DNA of 37,917 nt, taken from Neoroseomonas rubea (GTDB taxonomy: Bacteria > Pseudomonadota > Alphaproteobacteria > Acetobacterales > Acetobacteraceae). This document shows, one piece after another, positions 26,349 to 36,589 of this stretch. The stretch spans positions 1 to 37,917 of the forward strand of contig NZ_JACADQ010000013.1 in assembly GCF_016106015.1 (NCBI RefSeq). Direction: 5' to 3'. The notes under the pieces are model-generated. The model made no database searches. It was not told the origin of the DNA and saw nothing but the letters and a program-made list of their open reading frames with translations. Each line of letters starts with the position of its first letter. The first letter of the stretch is position 1. The translations under genes were made by a program, and so were the position numbers.

Positions 26349-26924
26349 TTGCACCACGGGACCCCGGCGCCGCACAGCCGCGCCACCCGGGCGCTGCACT
26401 GGGCGGCGGCGTTGCTCGTGACCGCCGCCTTCGGCCTCGGCCTGATGCTCGAGGACTGGCCGCGCGGCCCTCAGCGGGACTTCGTCATGATGGTCCATTA
26501 CACGCTCGGCACGATCGTGCTCGGCCTGCTGCTCGTGCGGCTGGTGCGCCGGTTGCTCGTGCCCGCCCTCGGGGCGCGGGAGCCGGGCCTCGCGGGCTGG
26601 GCGGCGACGGCGATGCACTGGTCGCTCTACGCCATGATGCTGGCGCTGCCGGTCACCGGCGCCTTCGACCGCTGGGCGCGGGGCCGGCGGCTCGCGGTCT
26701 TCGACATCGTCATCCCGCCCCCCTTCCCGATCGGCGGCGGGCGTATCTGGCGCGAGGCGCACACCTATATCGGCTGGGCGATCGCCGTCTTCGTCCTGCT
26801 CCATGTCGCCGCCGCGCTCTGGCACCATTTCGGGCGCCGCGACGCGGTCCTGGCCCGGATGCTGCCCTGGGCCGCCCGGCGGGACGGGGCGGGCTCTGTT
26901 CGCCTCGATGCACATACAGCATGA
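26349..26924 (+). CDS. Cytochrome b561-type membrane protein
   Basis: This 191-residue, four-helix cytochrome of the prokaryotic b561 family has candidate haem-ligand histidines His17, His50, His138 and His152, with another at His90. It would pass electrons between quinol and a periplasmic or membrane partner, or quench superoxide as E. coli CybB does. The TTG start is preferred because GGGAGG (26338-26343) lies 5 nt before it and family members begin close to the first haem histidine. ATG 26298 and GTG 26232 are longer alternatives. The 3' end overlaps the histidine kinase start, so the two are coupled. Confidence 0.85.
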   Translation: MHHGTPAPHSRATRALHWAAALLVTAAFGLGLMLEDWPRGPQRDFVMMVHYTLGTIVLGLLLVRLVRRLLVPALGAREPGLAGWAATAMHWSLYAMMLALPVTGAFDRWARGRRLAVFDIVIPPPFPIGGGRIWREAHTYIGWAIAVFVLLHVAAALWHHFGRRDAVLARMLPWAARRDGAGSVRLDAHTA

Positions 26925-28296
26925 TGCGATGATGTCGATCGCGTCCCGCTTCCTCCTCCTCAAGCCGCGCTGGCGCGGCTTCGACGTGCTGCACTGGTTC
27001 GCGGTGCTGACGCTGCTCTGCATCGTCGTCTTCGGCGTCGGGACCGCGACCTTCCTGTCCGGGTTCCTGACGCGGCAGATGCTGGAGCACGACGCGGAGA
27101 TCAGCGCGCAGTACCTCGAAAGCATCATGGTGGCGGACCGTACGCGCGCCTATTTCGGCAATCCCACCGCCGATGAATCGCGGTTGCCGCTCGAGATCTT
27201 CTTCAACCACGTCTCGAACCTGCCCAACGTCCTGCGCGCCAACGTCTTCGCCAGAGACGGCTCGGTGCTGTGGTCGAGCAACCCCGCCATGATCGGCCGC
27301 CGCTTCGCCGGCAACCACCACCTGGACCAGGCGCTGGCCGGCCGGCTGGTGATCGAGACGGGCACGGCCGGCAAGGCGGAGCACGAGGATCTCGACGCGC
27401 GTGTCGGCTCCCGCCGCTTCATCGAGGCCTATATCCCCGTCTGGGACGACGACCGGCAGCAGGTGATCGGCGTCGTCGAGGTGTATCGCCTGCCGGACGC
27501 GCTGTTCCAGTGGCTCGACCGGACGATCAGCCTGGTCTGGATCGCGGCCTTCCTGATGGCGGCGCTGCTCTACGCCTCGCTGCTCTGGATCGGCCTGCGC
27601 GCCAGGCGCGTCATCGGCGAGCAGCAGCGCGTGATCGTCGAATCCGAATCCCTCGCCGCGATCGGCGCGGTGGCCTCCGCCGTGGCGCACGGCATCCGCA
27701 ACCCGCTCGCCTCGATCCGCTCCTCCGCCGAGCTCGCCGCGACCGAGGATGCCGAAGGCACCGCCGCCTGCCTCGCCGACATCGAGCGGGAGGCGGACCG
27801 CATGGATGCCTGGGTGCGCGACCTGCTGCTGCAGGCGCGGCGGGAGCCGCTCGCGAAGGAACCGGTGGACGTGAACCAGCTGATCGAGGAGTGCACGCGG
27901 ACCTTCGCCGCGCGCGCGGCGCGCCAGGGCGTCACGGTCGCGACCGACCTCGCCGCCGTCCCGGCCGTGCGCGGGGAACCGGCCGCGCTCGGCCAGGCGA
28001 TCGAGAACCTGCTCGCCAACGCGATCGAGGCGATGCCCGAGGGCGGCGACCTCCGGCTCCATACCGGCCTGGTCGCGGGCGGGCGGGAGATCGAGGTGAC
28101 CATCGCCGACACCGGCGTGGGCCTGCCAGCCGGAAGCAAGGCCGGCAGCCTGTTCTACTCGACCAAGGCGCGCGGCACGGGCCTCGGCCTCCTGCTCACG
28201 CGCCGCATCGTCGAACGGCACGACGGGCGTCTCACGCTCAGCCCGCGGCGGGGCGGCGGCACCAGCGCCGTCATCCGGCTGCCCTCGGCCGCCTAG
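26908..28296 (+). CDS. Membrane sensor histidine kinase (NtrB/ZraS-like)
   Basis: This 462-residue kinase has TM1 at about residues 30-53, a periplasmic sensor domain of about 140 residues, TM2 at about 198-220, an H-box with His251 in AHGIRNPLASI, and a HATPase domain with N box (ENLLANAIEAM), G1 (DTGVGLP) and G2 (GTGLGLL). The sensor contains the double-Cache-like stretch VFARDGSVLWSSNPAMIGRRF. The signal is unknown. Starts at 26908, 26929 and 26932 are all in frame, and the first is used. It overlaps the b561 gene and is followed 13 nt later by its response regulator. Confidence 0.9.
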   Translation: MHIQHDAMMSIASRFLLLKPRWRGFDVLHWFAVLTLLCIVVFGVGTATFLSGFLTRQMLEHDAEISAQYLESIMVADRTRAYFGNPTADESRLPLEIFFNHVSNLPNVLRANVFARDGSVLWSSNPAMIGRRFAGNHHLDQALAGRLVIETGTAGKAEHEDLDARVGSRRFIEAYIPVWDDDRQQVIGVVEVYRLPDALFQWLDRTISLVWIAAFLMAALLYASLLWIGLRARRVIGEQQRVIVESESLAAIGAVASAVAHGIRNPLASIRSSAELAATEDAEGTAACLADIEREADRMDAWVRDLLLQARREPLAKEPVDVNQLIEECTRTFAARAARQGVTVATDLAAVPAVRGEPAALGQAIENLLANAIEAMPEGGDLRLHTGLVAGGREIEVTIADTGVGLPAGSKAGSLFYSTKARGTGLGLLLTRRIVERHDGRLTLSPRRGGGTSAVIRLPSAA

Positions 28297-28309
28297 GAAC
28301 ACCACGACC

Positions 28310-29713
<1,404 letters not shown>

Positions 29714-29722
29714 CCCGGGCGG

Positions 29723-30838
29723 TCACGCCAATGGCGGCGTCCGGTGCAGTTGGACGCGCAGGCCGCCATGCGGCACCGGCGGGCCGGGCGGGATGAAGGG
29801 CAGGCCGGTCGCGTGGACCAGGCGCGGCTCGCTCGCCACCATGCCGACGCGCCAGCCGCCGAAATGCGCGGCCAGCACCCGGCCCAGGGCCTGGTACAGC
29901 GGCAGCAGGTCCCTGCCCTCGCCGAGCCTGCCGCCATAGGGCGGATTGACGATGACGAGGCCCGGCGGCCCGTCCGGCGGGCGCGCCTCGCTGATCGGCG
30001 CCTGGCGGAAATCGGTCCAGGCCGCCACGCCGGCGCGCCCGGCATTCGCGCGGCTCATCGCGACGGCGCCCGCGTCGCGGTCGAGGCCGTGGAAGCGGTG
30101 CGCCGGCTCGCGCAGGTTGCGCGGCGCCCGCATGCGCGCCCAGGCCTCGGCGTCGAAGGTGGCGAGGTCCTCGAAGGCGAAGCGCCGCGCCCGGCCGGGA
30201 TTGAGCCGGGCTGCGATCTCCGCCGCCTCGATGACGAAGGTGCCCGAGCCGCACATCGGGTCGAGCACCGGCTCGTTCCCGTCGAAGCCGCATTGACGCA
30301 GGAACAGCGCCGCCATCGTCTCGCGCATCGGCGCGGCGTTCACCGCTTCCTTGAAGCCGCGCTTGTGCAGCGGCTCGCCGGAGGTATCGACGCTGATGGT
30401 GCAGACATCGTCCTCGATGCGCGCGCGGACCAGGATGCCGTCCTCGGCGGATTCCGGCGCGCCCAGCGTCTCGCGGATCGCGGTGGCGATGCGCTGCGCC
30501 GCCGCGCCGCTGTGGTAGATGCGCGACGTCGCGCAGGTCGCCTCGACCCGGAAGGGGATGTCCGGCCGCAGCACGCCGGCCCAGGGGACGCGGCGCGCCC
30601 GCTGATCGAGCTGCGCAAGGTGCACGACGCGGAAGGCGTCCAGCCGCGCGAGCACGCGCCCCGCGCCGCGGATCCAGAGGTTCGCGCGCCACACATCGGG
30701 CCACGCTCCGCGCGTGATGACGCCGCCCGGCACTTCCCGCGGCCGCTTGAAGCCCTTCAGCCCGACCTCCTGGGCCAGGACGGCTTCGAGGCCCGGTGGG
30801 GCGGAGAGGAAGATCTCGAAGGTCTCGTCGTTCGCCAT
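29723..30838 (-). CDS. THUMP-domain class I SAM RNA methyltransferase (RlmL/YcbY-like)
   Basis: This 371-residue protein has an N-terminal ferredoxin-like and THUMP region (about 1-150) and a Rossmann methyltransferase domain with DPMCGSGTFVIEAAE (SAM binding) and the catalytic NPPYGG motif. These match the COG0116 group, whose E. coli member makes N2-methylguanosine at 23S position 2445. The second half of E. coli RlmKL is absent, so only the RlmL part is represented. The start is ATG 30836-30838; longer readings upstream add non-conserved arginine-rich sequence. The gene is divergent from the MFS gene. Confidence 0.9.
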   Translation of the reverse strand: MANDETFEIFLSAPPGLEAVLAQEVGLKGFKRPREVPGGVITRGAWPDVWRANLWIRGAGRVLARLDAFRVVHLAQLDQRARRVPWAGVLRPDIPFRVEATCATSRIYHSGAAAQRIATAIRETLGAPESAEDGILVRARIEDDVCTISVDTSGEPLHKRGFKEAVNAAPMRETMAALFLRQCGFDGNEPVLDPMCGSGTFVIEAAEIAARLNPGRARRFAFEDLATFDAEAWARMRAPRNLREPAHRFHGLDRDAGAVAMSRANAGRAGVAAWTDFRQAPISEARPPDGPPGLVIVNPPYGGRLGEGRDLLPLYQALGRVLAAHFGGWRVGMVASEPRLVHATGLPFIPPGPPVPHGGLRVQLHRTPPLA

Positions 30839-31047
30839 CTGCTGCGCCGGTCCCTCGCATGCGCGGCGCCGCGGCCGTGCCGCCCCTTCTGCCATCCCGC
30901 GGCGCGGAAGCCCATCGCGCGCGGCATGCCCCCTTCGCAGCGGCACCCGGTGCTAGCATAGTCGGCGGGCGGCGGGCGGGTTCCGTCGCGGGGGAAACGA
31001 TCCATGCAGGGCCGCCGCGCCAGGTGAGCAGCGTTCCGCGCGCCGCG

Positions 31048-32274
31048 ATGCTGGCGCCCTTCCGCCAGCGTTCGTTTCGCCACCAATGGCCGGCGGACCT
31101 CGCCACCTCCTGGGCGTTCGAGATGGAGACGCTGATCCTCGCCTGGTTCGTGCTGAGCGAGACGGGATCGGTGGTGTGGCTGACGACCTTCGCCGCGCTG
31201 CAGTTCCTCGGCACGCTGATCTCCCCGCTGTTCGGCGTGATGGGCGACCGGGTCGGGAACAAACGCGTGCTGGTCGCGATGCGCACGACCTATGCGGTGC
31301 TGGCGGCGATCCTGGCCGCGCTGGCGCTGACCGGGACGCTCGGCATCGTCGCCGTCTTCTGCGTCGCGATGCTGTCGGGGCTGGTGCGGCCGTCGGACAT
31401 TGGCATGCGCAACGCGCTGATCGGCGCGACCATGCCCGCGCCGCTGCTGATGGGGGCGATGAGCATCGAGCGCACCAGCGCCGACGCCGCGCGCGTGGTG
31501 GGCGCGCTGACCGGCGCGGCGCTGGTCGCCTGGATCGGCATCGGCCCGGCCTATCTCGCGGTGCTGGCATTCTACCTCGTGAGCCTCGCCCTGCTGGCCG
31601 GGGTCGAGGAATCGCAGCCGGAGGGCGGGGCCGGCCGGGCGCCCGCGGTCTGGAGCGAACTGGCCGAAGGGGTCGCGCATGTACGCGCCACGCCGCCGCT
31701 GATGGCGGCGATGGTGCTCGCCTTCCTGGCCAATGCCCTGGCCTATCCGCTGACCGGCGGCCTGCTGGCCCACGTCGCGCGCGACATCTACGGCATCGGG
31801 CAGACCGGGCTCGGCACGCTGGTGGCGAGTTTCGCGGCCGGGGCGCTGGCGGGCTCGGTCTTCCTCAGCGCCCGCGGCGGGCCGATGCCGCCGGCGCGCA
31901 CCATGCTGGTCGCGGCCTTCATCTGGTTCGCGCTGCTGCTCGTCTTCGCCGTGCTGCGCAGCCCCGGTGCGGGCATGGCGGTGCTGGCGCTGGCCGGCTT
32001 CGTGCAGTCCTTCTGCATGGTGCCGATGGCGGTGATGATCCTGCGCGTGGCGCAGGACCGCTTCCGCGGGCGGGTGATGGGGCTGCGGATGCTGGCGGTC
32101 TACGGGCTGCCGCTCGGGCTGCTCGCCTCGGGGCCGCTGGTGGCGTGGTTCGGCTTCGCCGCGACGGGGCTGGCCTATGCCGGGTTCGCGCTGGCCTGCA
32201 CGGCCGGCATCGCCTGGCGCTGGCGTGCGCATCTGTGGCCGCGCGGCGCGCCGGCCAATGCCGGGCACGCCTGA
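31048..32274 (+). CDS. MFS transporter (EntS/MFS_3-like)
   Basis: This 408-residue major-facilitator protein of the EntS-type exporter group begins LAPFRQRSFRHQWPADLATSWAFEMETLILAWFVL. It has the loop-2 motif GVMGDRVGNKRVLV. Twelve hydrophobic segments are apparent. The substrate is unknown, and siderophore or drug export are typical for the group. GTG 31024 in frame is an alternative start; neither start has a clear ribosome binding site. The gene is divergent from the methyltransferase across 209 nt, in which I see no strong regulatory element, and it converges on the amidohydrolase. Confidence 0.88.
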   Translation: MLAPFRQRSFRHQWPADLATSWAFEMETLILAWFVLSETGSVVWLTTFAALQFLGTLISPLFGVMGDRVGNKRVLVAMRTTYAVLAAILAALALTGTLGIVAVFCVAMLSGLVRPSDIGMRNALIGATMPAPLLMGAMSIERTSADAARVVGALTGAALVAWIGIGPAYLAVLAFYLVSLALLAGVEESQPEGGAGRAPAVWSELAEGVAHVRATPPLMAAMVLAFLANALAYPLTGGLLAHVARDIYGIGQTGLGTLVASFAAGALAGSVFLSARGGPMPPARTMLVAAFIWFALLLVFAVLRSPGAGMAVLALAGFVQSFCMVPMAVMILRVAQDRFRGRVMGLRMLAVYGLPLGLLASGPLVAWFGFAATGLAYAGFALACTAGIAWRWRAHLWPRGAPANAGHA

Positions 32275-32282
32275 TACACATC

Positions 32283-32305
32283 GCACAAAGGCTTCATCTT
32301 TGTGC
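32283..32305. terminator. Candidate hairpin between convergent genes
   Basis: GCACAAAG (32283-32290) pairs with CTTTGTGC (32298-32305) around a 7-nt loop. It begins 8 nt after the MFS stop. A second GC hairpin, GGGCCGC (32322-32328) with GCGGCCC (32333-32339), follows. There is no T tract, so termination is inferred from position between two convergent genes. Confidence 0.5.
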
Positions 32306-32411
32306 CCCCCATTCGCCGGGCGGGCCGCATCCGCGGCCCCTGGCTTCGCGGCATTGGCCGCGGCGGCCATTCGGACCGCAGGTCGGACCCTCGTGCCTCA
32401 CATGGCGCGCT

Positions 32412-33617
32412 TCAGCCCGCGGCGGGGATGCCGAATTCCTGCCGCACCAGCCCGACCCAGAAGGCGATGCCGTGCGGCAGGGCTTCATCGTTGAAGTCGT
32501 AAAGCGGCGTGTGCAGTTCATGCACCTGTCCGTCCGGCGCCGTGCCGTTGCCGATGAAGACGAAGGCGCCGGGCTTGTCGCGCAGCATGTAGGCGAAATC
32601 CTCCCCGCCCGTGACGGGGGTGGTGGCGTCGTCCACCCGCGCATCGCCCGCGACGGCGCGCGCGGCGGCGAGCATCGCCTGCGTCTCCCGCCCATGGTTG
32701 ATGAGCGGGACGGTGTTCCACCAGAGCTTCGCCTCGGCCGTGGCGCCGACCATGGCGGCCGATTGCTGCGCGAGTTCGCCGATGCGCCGTTCGACCAGCG
32801 CCTGGATGGGCGGGGTGAAGGCGCGCATCGTCCCGCCGACCAGCAGTTCGGACGGCATGACGTTGAGCGCTTCGGGCGTGCCGCCGGCGATGTGGCCGAC
32901 GCTGACCACGGCGCCTTCGGAGGCCGGCACGTTGCGCGCCACGATGGTCTGCAGCGCCTGGATGAAGACCGCCTGGGCGACGGTGATGTCGCTGGCGAGA
33001 TGCGGGGAATTGCCGCCATGCCCGCCGGTGCCGCGGAAGGTCACGGTCCAGCGGCCGGAGGCGGCCATCAGCGGCCCTTCGCGCGTGGCGAAGCTGCCGA
33101 CCGGCATGCCCGGCATGTTGTGCATGCCGTAGACGGCATCGCAGGGGAAGCGCTCGAACAGCCGGTCGGCGAGCATCGCCTCCGCGCCGCCGCGGCCTTC
33201 CTCGGCGGGCTGGAAGATGAAGTGGACGGTGCCGGCGAAATCCGGCGCCTCGGCCAGCGCCTGCGCCGCGCCCAGCAGCATCGTCGTGTGGCCGTCATGG
33301 CCGCAGGCATGCATGCGCCCGGCATGGGCGGAGGCGTAGGGCAGGCCGGTCCGTTCGGTCAGCGCCAGCGCGTCCATGTCGGCGCGCAGTCCGATCGCGC
33401 CCTGGCCAGGGCGCCGGCCGCGCAGCGTGCCGACCACGCCGAGCCGGCCCACGCCTTCCGTCACCTCGAGCCCCCAGGCGCGCAGCCGCTCGGCGACGAG
33501 GGAAGCGGTGCGCGTTTCCTCCATGCCGAGTTCGGGATGGGCGTGGATGTCACGGCGGATCGCGGTCAGCGCCGGAAGGTGGCGCGCGATGCGCGCGGCG
33601 ATGGCGTTCTCGGTCAT
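32412..33617 (-). CDS. M20-family amidohydrolase (peptidase M20D)
   Basis: This 401-residue metallohydrolase of the hippurate / N-acyl amino acid hydrolase group has RRDIHAHPELGMEE near the start, metal-site motif HACGHDGH, the PAEEGRGGAEAM segment and a late GGEDFAYML. A lid domain with the typical GTGGHGGNSPH motif lies between. It likely deacylates a small amino acid amide in the cytosol; the exact substrate cannot be read from the sequence. It is 45 nt downstream of a Bug-type binding protein on the same strand, so the two may handle the same compound. Confidence 0.92.
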   Translation of the reverse strand: MTENAIAARIARHLPALTAIRRDIHAHPELGMEETRTASLVAERLRAWGLEVTEGVGRLGVVGTLRGRRPGQGAIGLRADMDALALTERTGLPYASAHAGRMHACGHDGHTTMLLGAAQALAEAPDFAGTVHFIFQPAEEGRGGAEAMLADRLFERFPCDAVYGMHNMPGMPVGSFATREGPLMAASGRWTVTFRGTGGHGGNSPHLASDITVAQAVFIQALQTIVARNVPASEGAVVSVGHIAGGTPEALNVMPSELLVGGTMRAFTPPIQALVERRIGELAQQSAAMVGATAEAKLWWNTVPLINHGRETQAMLAAARAVAGDARVDDATTPVTGGEDFAYMLRDKPGAFVFIGNGTAPDGQVHELHTPLYDFNDEALPHGIAFWVGLVRQEFGIPAAG

Positions 33618-33662
33618 GCGGAACGTGTTCCTCTGGCTACGCCTGATGTGGCGCCCCCGGCG

Positions 33663-34655
33663 CTATTCGGCAACCAGGTTCAGGCGGCGGATCAGCGTGG
33701 CCCAGCGCTGCCCTTCGTCCCGCGCGCGCGCGGCGAAGACCTCGGGCGGATGGGGCTCGGCCGGGTCGGCGCCGACGCGGCGATAGGCGGCGCGCACCGT
33801 CTCGTCCTTCAGCGCCTCCTGCAACGCGGCGTTGAGGCGCGTGACGATCTCGGGCGGCGTGCGGGATGGCACGGCGAGGCCGAAATAGCTCGATGCCTCG
33901 AAGCCAGGGATCACCCTGCTCATCGGCTCGACGCCAGGCCATTCGGGGCGCGGGCCGGGCGTGGTGACGGCGATCGGGCGCACGCTCTGCGCCGTGCGCA
34001 GCGGCTCGCCTTCCGGCAGGCCGAGGCAGCGCGCATGGACGCGGCCCGCCAGCAGGTCGGTCATTGCGTTGGTCGTCTGGCGATAGGGCACGTGCACCAT
34101 GTCGAGGTTCAGCCGCGCGCCCACATCCTCCATGATCAGGTGCGTGATGGCGCCGACGCCGGCCGAGGCGAAGTTGAAGCGGCCGGGATTGGCGCGGATC
34201 CAGGCCACGACGTCGGCGAAGGAATTGCCGGGTATGGAGTTGTGCACGATGAGCAGGTTCGAGGTCGTGCAGAACATCCCGACGGGCGTGAAGTCCCGCG
34301 CCGAATCGTAGCCGATGTTCCGGTAGAGCAGAGCGTTCAGCCCGCTGTTGGTGCCAAGCGTCGCGACCAGCACCGTATAGCCGTCCGCCGGCGCGCGGGC
34401 GGCGATCTCGGCGGCCATGTTGCCCGCGCCGCCGGGGCGGTTGTCCGCCACAACGGGCTGGCCGAGCCGCTGCGACATGGCCTCCGCCGTGACGCGGGAC
34501 ACGATGTCGGTCTGCCCACCGCCGCCGAAGGGGATGACGAGGCGGATGGGGCGGTCCGGGAATCCCTGCTGAGCAACGGCAGGGGCGGCGAGCAGCGTGC
34601 CCGCCGCGCCCATGATGAATCCGCGACGCGGCGCGCCAGTCCCGATGCTGCCCAT
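33663..34655 (-). CDS. Bug/TctC-type tripartite tricarboxylate transporter binding protein (first copy)
   Basis: This 330-residue periplasmic binding protein has a twin-arginine-like signal (PRRGFIMGAAGTLLAAPAVAQ, residues 9-29) and the family signature FPDRPIRLVIPFGGGGQTDIVSR. The ADNRPGGAGNMAAE segment is the usual ligand loop. No membrane subunits (tctA/tctB) are nearby, so it is an orphan, as is common for this family. GGAGG followed by AAA precedes the ATG at 34653-34655. It sits upstream of the M20 amidohydrolase and 69 nt downstream of the glutathione transferase, all on one strand. Confidence 0.92.
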   Translation of the reverse strand: MGSIGTGAPRRGFIMGAAGTLLAAPAVAQQGFPDRPIRLVIPFGGGGQTDIVSRVTAEAMSQRLGQPVVADNRPGGAGNMAAEIAARAPADGYTVLVATLGTNSGLNALLYRNIGYDSARDFTPVGMFCTTSNLLIVHNSIPGNSFADVVAWIRANPGRFNFASAGVGAITHLIMEDVGARLNLDMVHVPYRQTTNAMTDLLAGRVHARCLGLPEGEPLRTAQSVRPIAVTTPGPRPEWPGVEPMSRVIPGFEASSYFGLAVPSRTPPEIVTRLNAALQEALKDETVRAAYRRVGADPAEPHPPEVFAARARDEGQRWATLIRRLNLVAE

Positions 34656-34724
34656 GGTTTCCTCCGTTCAGGCATTTGTTGCGGGGGAGCCTAGGGGTAG
34701 TCCGGGCAGCCGTGAAGGCGCGCG

Positions 34725-35597
34725 TCAGCCGGCGGCGCGCTTGTCCTCCGTGCGCGTCTCGAAGTCGCTCGCGTCATGGCGTTCATGCAGCTGCTCGGAC
34801 GGGTCGCCCTGCACGCGGTTGACCATGCGGCCGCGCTTGACCGCCGGTCGCTGCCAGATCGTCTCCGTCCAGCGCTGCACATGCCTGTACGACCCGACAT
34901 CGAGGAATTCAGCGGCGCCGTAGAGCCAGCCCTTCGCGAGCCCGCCATACCAGGGCCAGATCGCCATGTCGGCGATGGTGTAGTCGGGCCCGGCGATGAA
35001 TTCGCTCTCGGCCAGGCGCCGGTCGAGCACGTCCATCTGCCGCTTCACCTCCATCGCGAAGCGGTCGATCGGGTATTCCATCTTGCTTGGCGCATAGGCG
35101 TAGAAATGGCCGAAGCCGCCGCCGAGATACGGCGCGCTGCCCATCTGCCAGAACAGCCAGGAGAGGCATTCGGCGCGCGGCCCGGGGTCGCGCGGCAGGA
35201 AGGCGCCGAACTTCTCGGCGAGGTAGGTGAGGATCGCGCCCGATTCGAAGACGCGCACCGGCGTCGGCCCGCTGCGGTCGAGCAGCGCGGGGATCTTCGA
35301 ATTCGGGTTCACCGCGACGAAGCCGGAGCCGAACTGCTCGCCGTCCCGGATGCGGATGAGCCAGGCATCGTATTCGGCGCCACTGTGGCCAAGCGCGAGC
35401 AGTTCCTCCAGCATGACCGTCACCTTCACGCCGTTCGGCGTGCCGAGCGAGTAGAGCTGCAGCGGATGCCGGCCGACCGGCAGCTCCTTCTCATGCGTCG
35501 CGCCGGCGATGGGGCGGTTGATGCTGGCGAACTGGCCGCCATTGGCCTTGTTCCAGGTCCAGACCTTGGGCGGCACGTAATCGGCGGTCGAGCTCAT
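34725..35597 (-). CDS. yghU: Glutathione S-transferase, YghU type
   Basis: This 290-residue protein closely follows the YghU pattern. It has KVWTWNKANGGQFASINRP, THEKELPVGRHPLQLYSLGTPNGVKVTVMLEELLALG, and AVNPNSKIPAL in the thioredoxin-like N-terminal domain, then a helical C-terminal domain. YghU family members bind two glutathiones and show disulfide-bond reductase activity. The start ATG 35595-35597 begins just before the conserved region. Whether it belongs to the downstream binding-protein operon is uncertain. Confidence 0.95.
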   Translation of the reverse strand: MSSTADYVPPKVWTWNKANGGQFASINRPIAGATHEKELPVGRHPLQLYSLGTPNGVKVTVMLEELLALGHSGAEYDAWLIRIRDGEQFGSGFVAVNPNSKIPALLDRSGPTPVRVFESGAILTYLAEKFGAFLPRDPGPRAECLSWLFWQMGSAPYLGGGFGHFYAYAPSKMEYPIDRFAMEVKRQMDVLDRRLAESEFIAGPDYTIADMAIWPWYGGLAKGWLYGAAEFLDVGSYRHVQRWTETIWQRPAVKRGRMVNRVQGDPSEQLHERHDASDFETRTEDKRAAG

Positions 35598-35716
35598 GCG
35601 GTGGGCTCCTGGCGGCGATGGGGGAAGGGTGTGACGGGAGAATGGGGCGCCGCCCCGCATCGCGCCAGGGCCGCGCCCTTGCCCGCGGGGGCGGGAGATG
35701 CACATGCGAGGATGCG

Positions 35717-36457
35717 ATGAGGATCCTGCGACGCCTGCTGCTGCTGTTTTTCCTGCTCTACCTGCTGCCGATCGGCGTCGCGGCGGCGCTGCACCTGCGC
35801 AACGGCGCGGGCGCGGAATGGTGGCGGGCGGACCGGTCGAGCGCGGGCATCCTGCCGCCCGCCCAGGCGCACGCGCCTGCCATGGTGCGCGTCTTCGCGG
35901 CGCCCACCGTGCGCTGGCGCGGCATCTTCGCCGTGCACAGCTGGATCGTGATGAAGCCGGAAGGGGCGGCGGACTACACGCGCTACGACGTCACCGCCTG
36001 GGGCGATCCGGTGCGCGTGAACGGCTTCGCGCCGGACGGGCGCTGGTTCGGGCGCGACCCGGACCTCGTCTTCGCGGCGGATGGCGCGGAGGCCGCGCGC
36101 ATGATCCCGCGCATCGAGGCCGCCATCGCCGCCTATCCCTGGCAGCGCCGCGGCGACTACCGCGTCTGGCCCGGGCCCAATTCCAACACCTTCATCGCCG
36201 CGCTGCTGGAGGCGGTGCCGGAAGCCGGCGCCGTGCTGCCGCCCAATGCGATCGGCAAGGATTTTCCGCATGACGGGCGCTGGCTGCGCGCCACCGCCTC
36301 GGGCACGGGGCTGCGGCTGACCCTCGCCGGCTATGCCGGCATCACGCTGGGATGGATCGAGGGGATCGAGGTGAGCATCCTCGGCGCGGTGGCCGGGATC
36401 GATCTGCGCCGGCCGGCGATCAAGCTGCCGGGGCTCGGGCGCCTCGGGCTCCCATGA
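35717..36457 (+). CDS. DUF3750-family membrane-anchored protein
   Basis: This 246-residue protein has one N-terminal hydrophobic helix (residues 6-24) and a conserved body containing WRGIFAVHSWIVMKPEG, YDVTAWGDPVRVNGF, WPGPNSNTFIAALL and LPPNAIGKDF. I assign it to DUF3750 from these motifs. The function is unknown. A short basic stretch before the helix suggests membrane anchoring with the body in the periplasm. GAGG (35708-35711) lies 5 nt before the ATG. It is divergent from yghU. Confidence 0.8.
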   Translation: MRILRRLLLLFFLLYLLPIGVAAALHLRNGAGAEWWRADRSSAGILPPAQAHAPAMVRVFAAPTVRWRGIFAVHSWIVMKPEGAADYTRYDVTAWGDPVRVNGFAPDGRWFGRDPDLVFAADGAEAARMIPRIEAAIAAYPWQRRGDYRVWPGPNSNTFIAALLEAVPEAGAVLPPNAIGKDFPHDGRWLRATASGTGLRLTLAGYAGITLGWIEGIEVSILGAVAGIDLRRPAIKLPGLGRLGLP

Positions 36458-36520
36458 TGCCCCGCTCCGCCCGCCTGCGGAGAGCGTCGCGCGCCGGACA
36501 CGGGGCTGAACGCCAACCGC

Positions 36521-36539
36521 GCGAAGGGTCGGCCTTCGC
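36521..36539. terminator. Candidate hairpin between convergent genes
   Basis: GCGAAGG (36521-36527) pairs with CCTTCGC (36533-36539) around a 5-nt loop, in the gap between the convergent DUF3750 gene and second Bug-type gene. No T tract follows on either strand. Confidence 0.4.
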
Positions 36540-36589
36540 ACGGTGCGCAGGACCGGACGGGCCGAGGCGCGCGCCCCGGCCCCTGCGGT

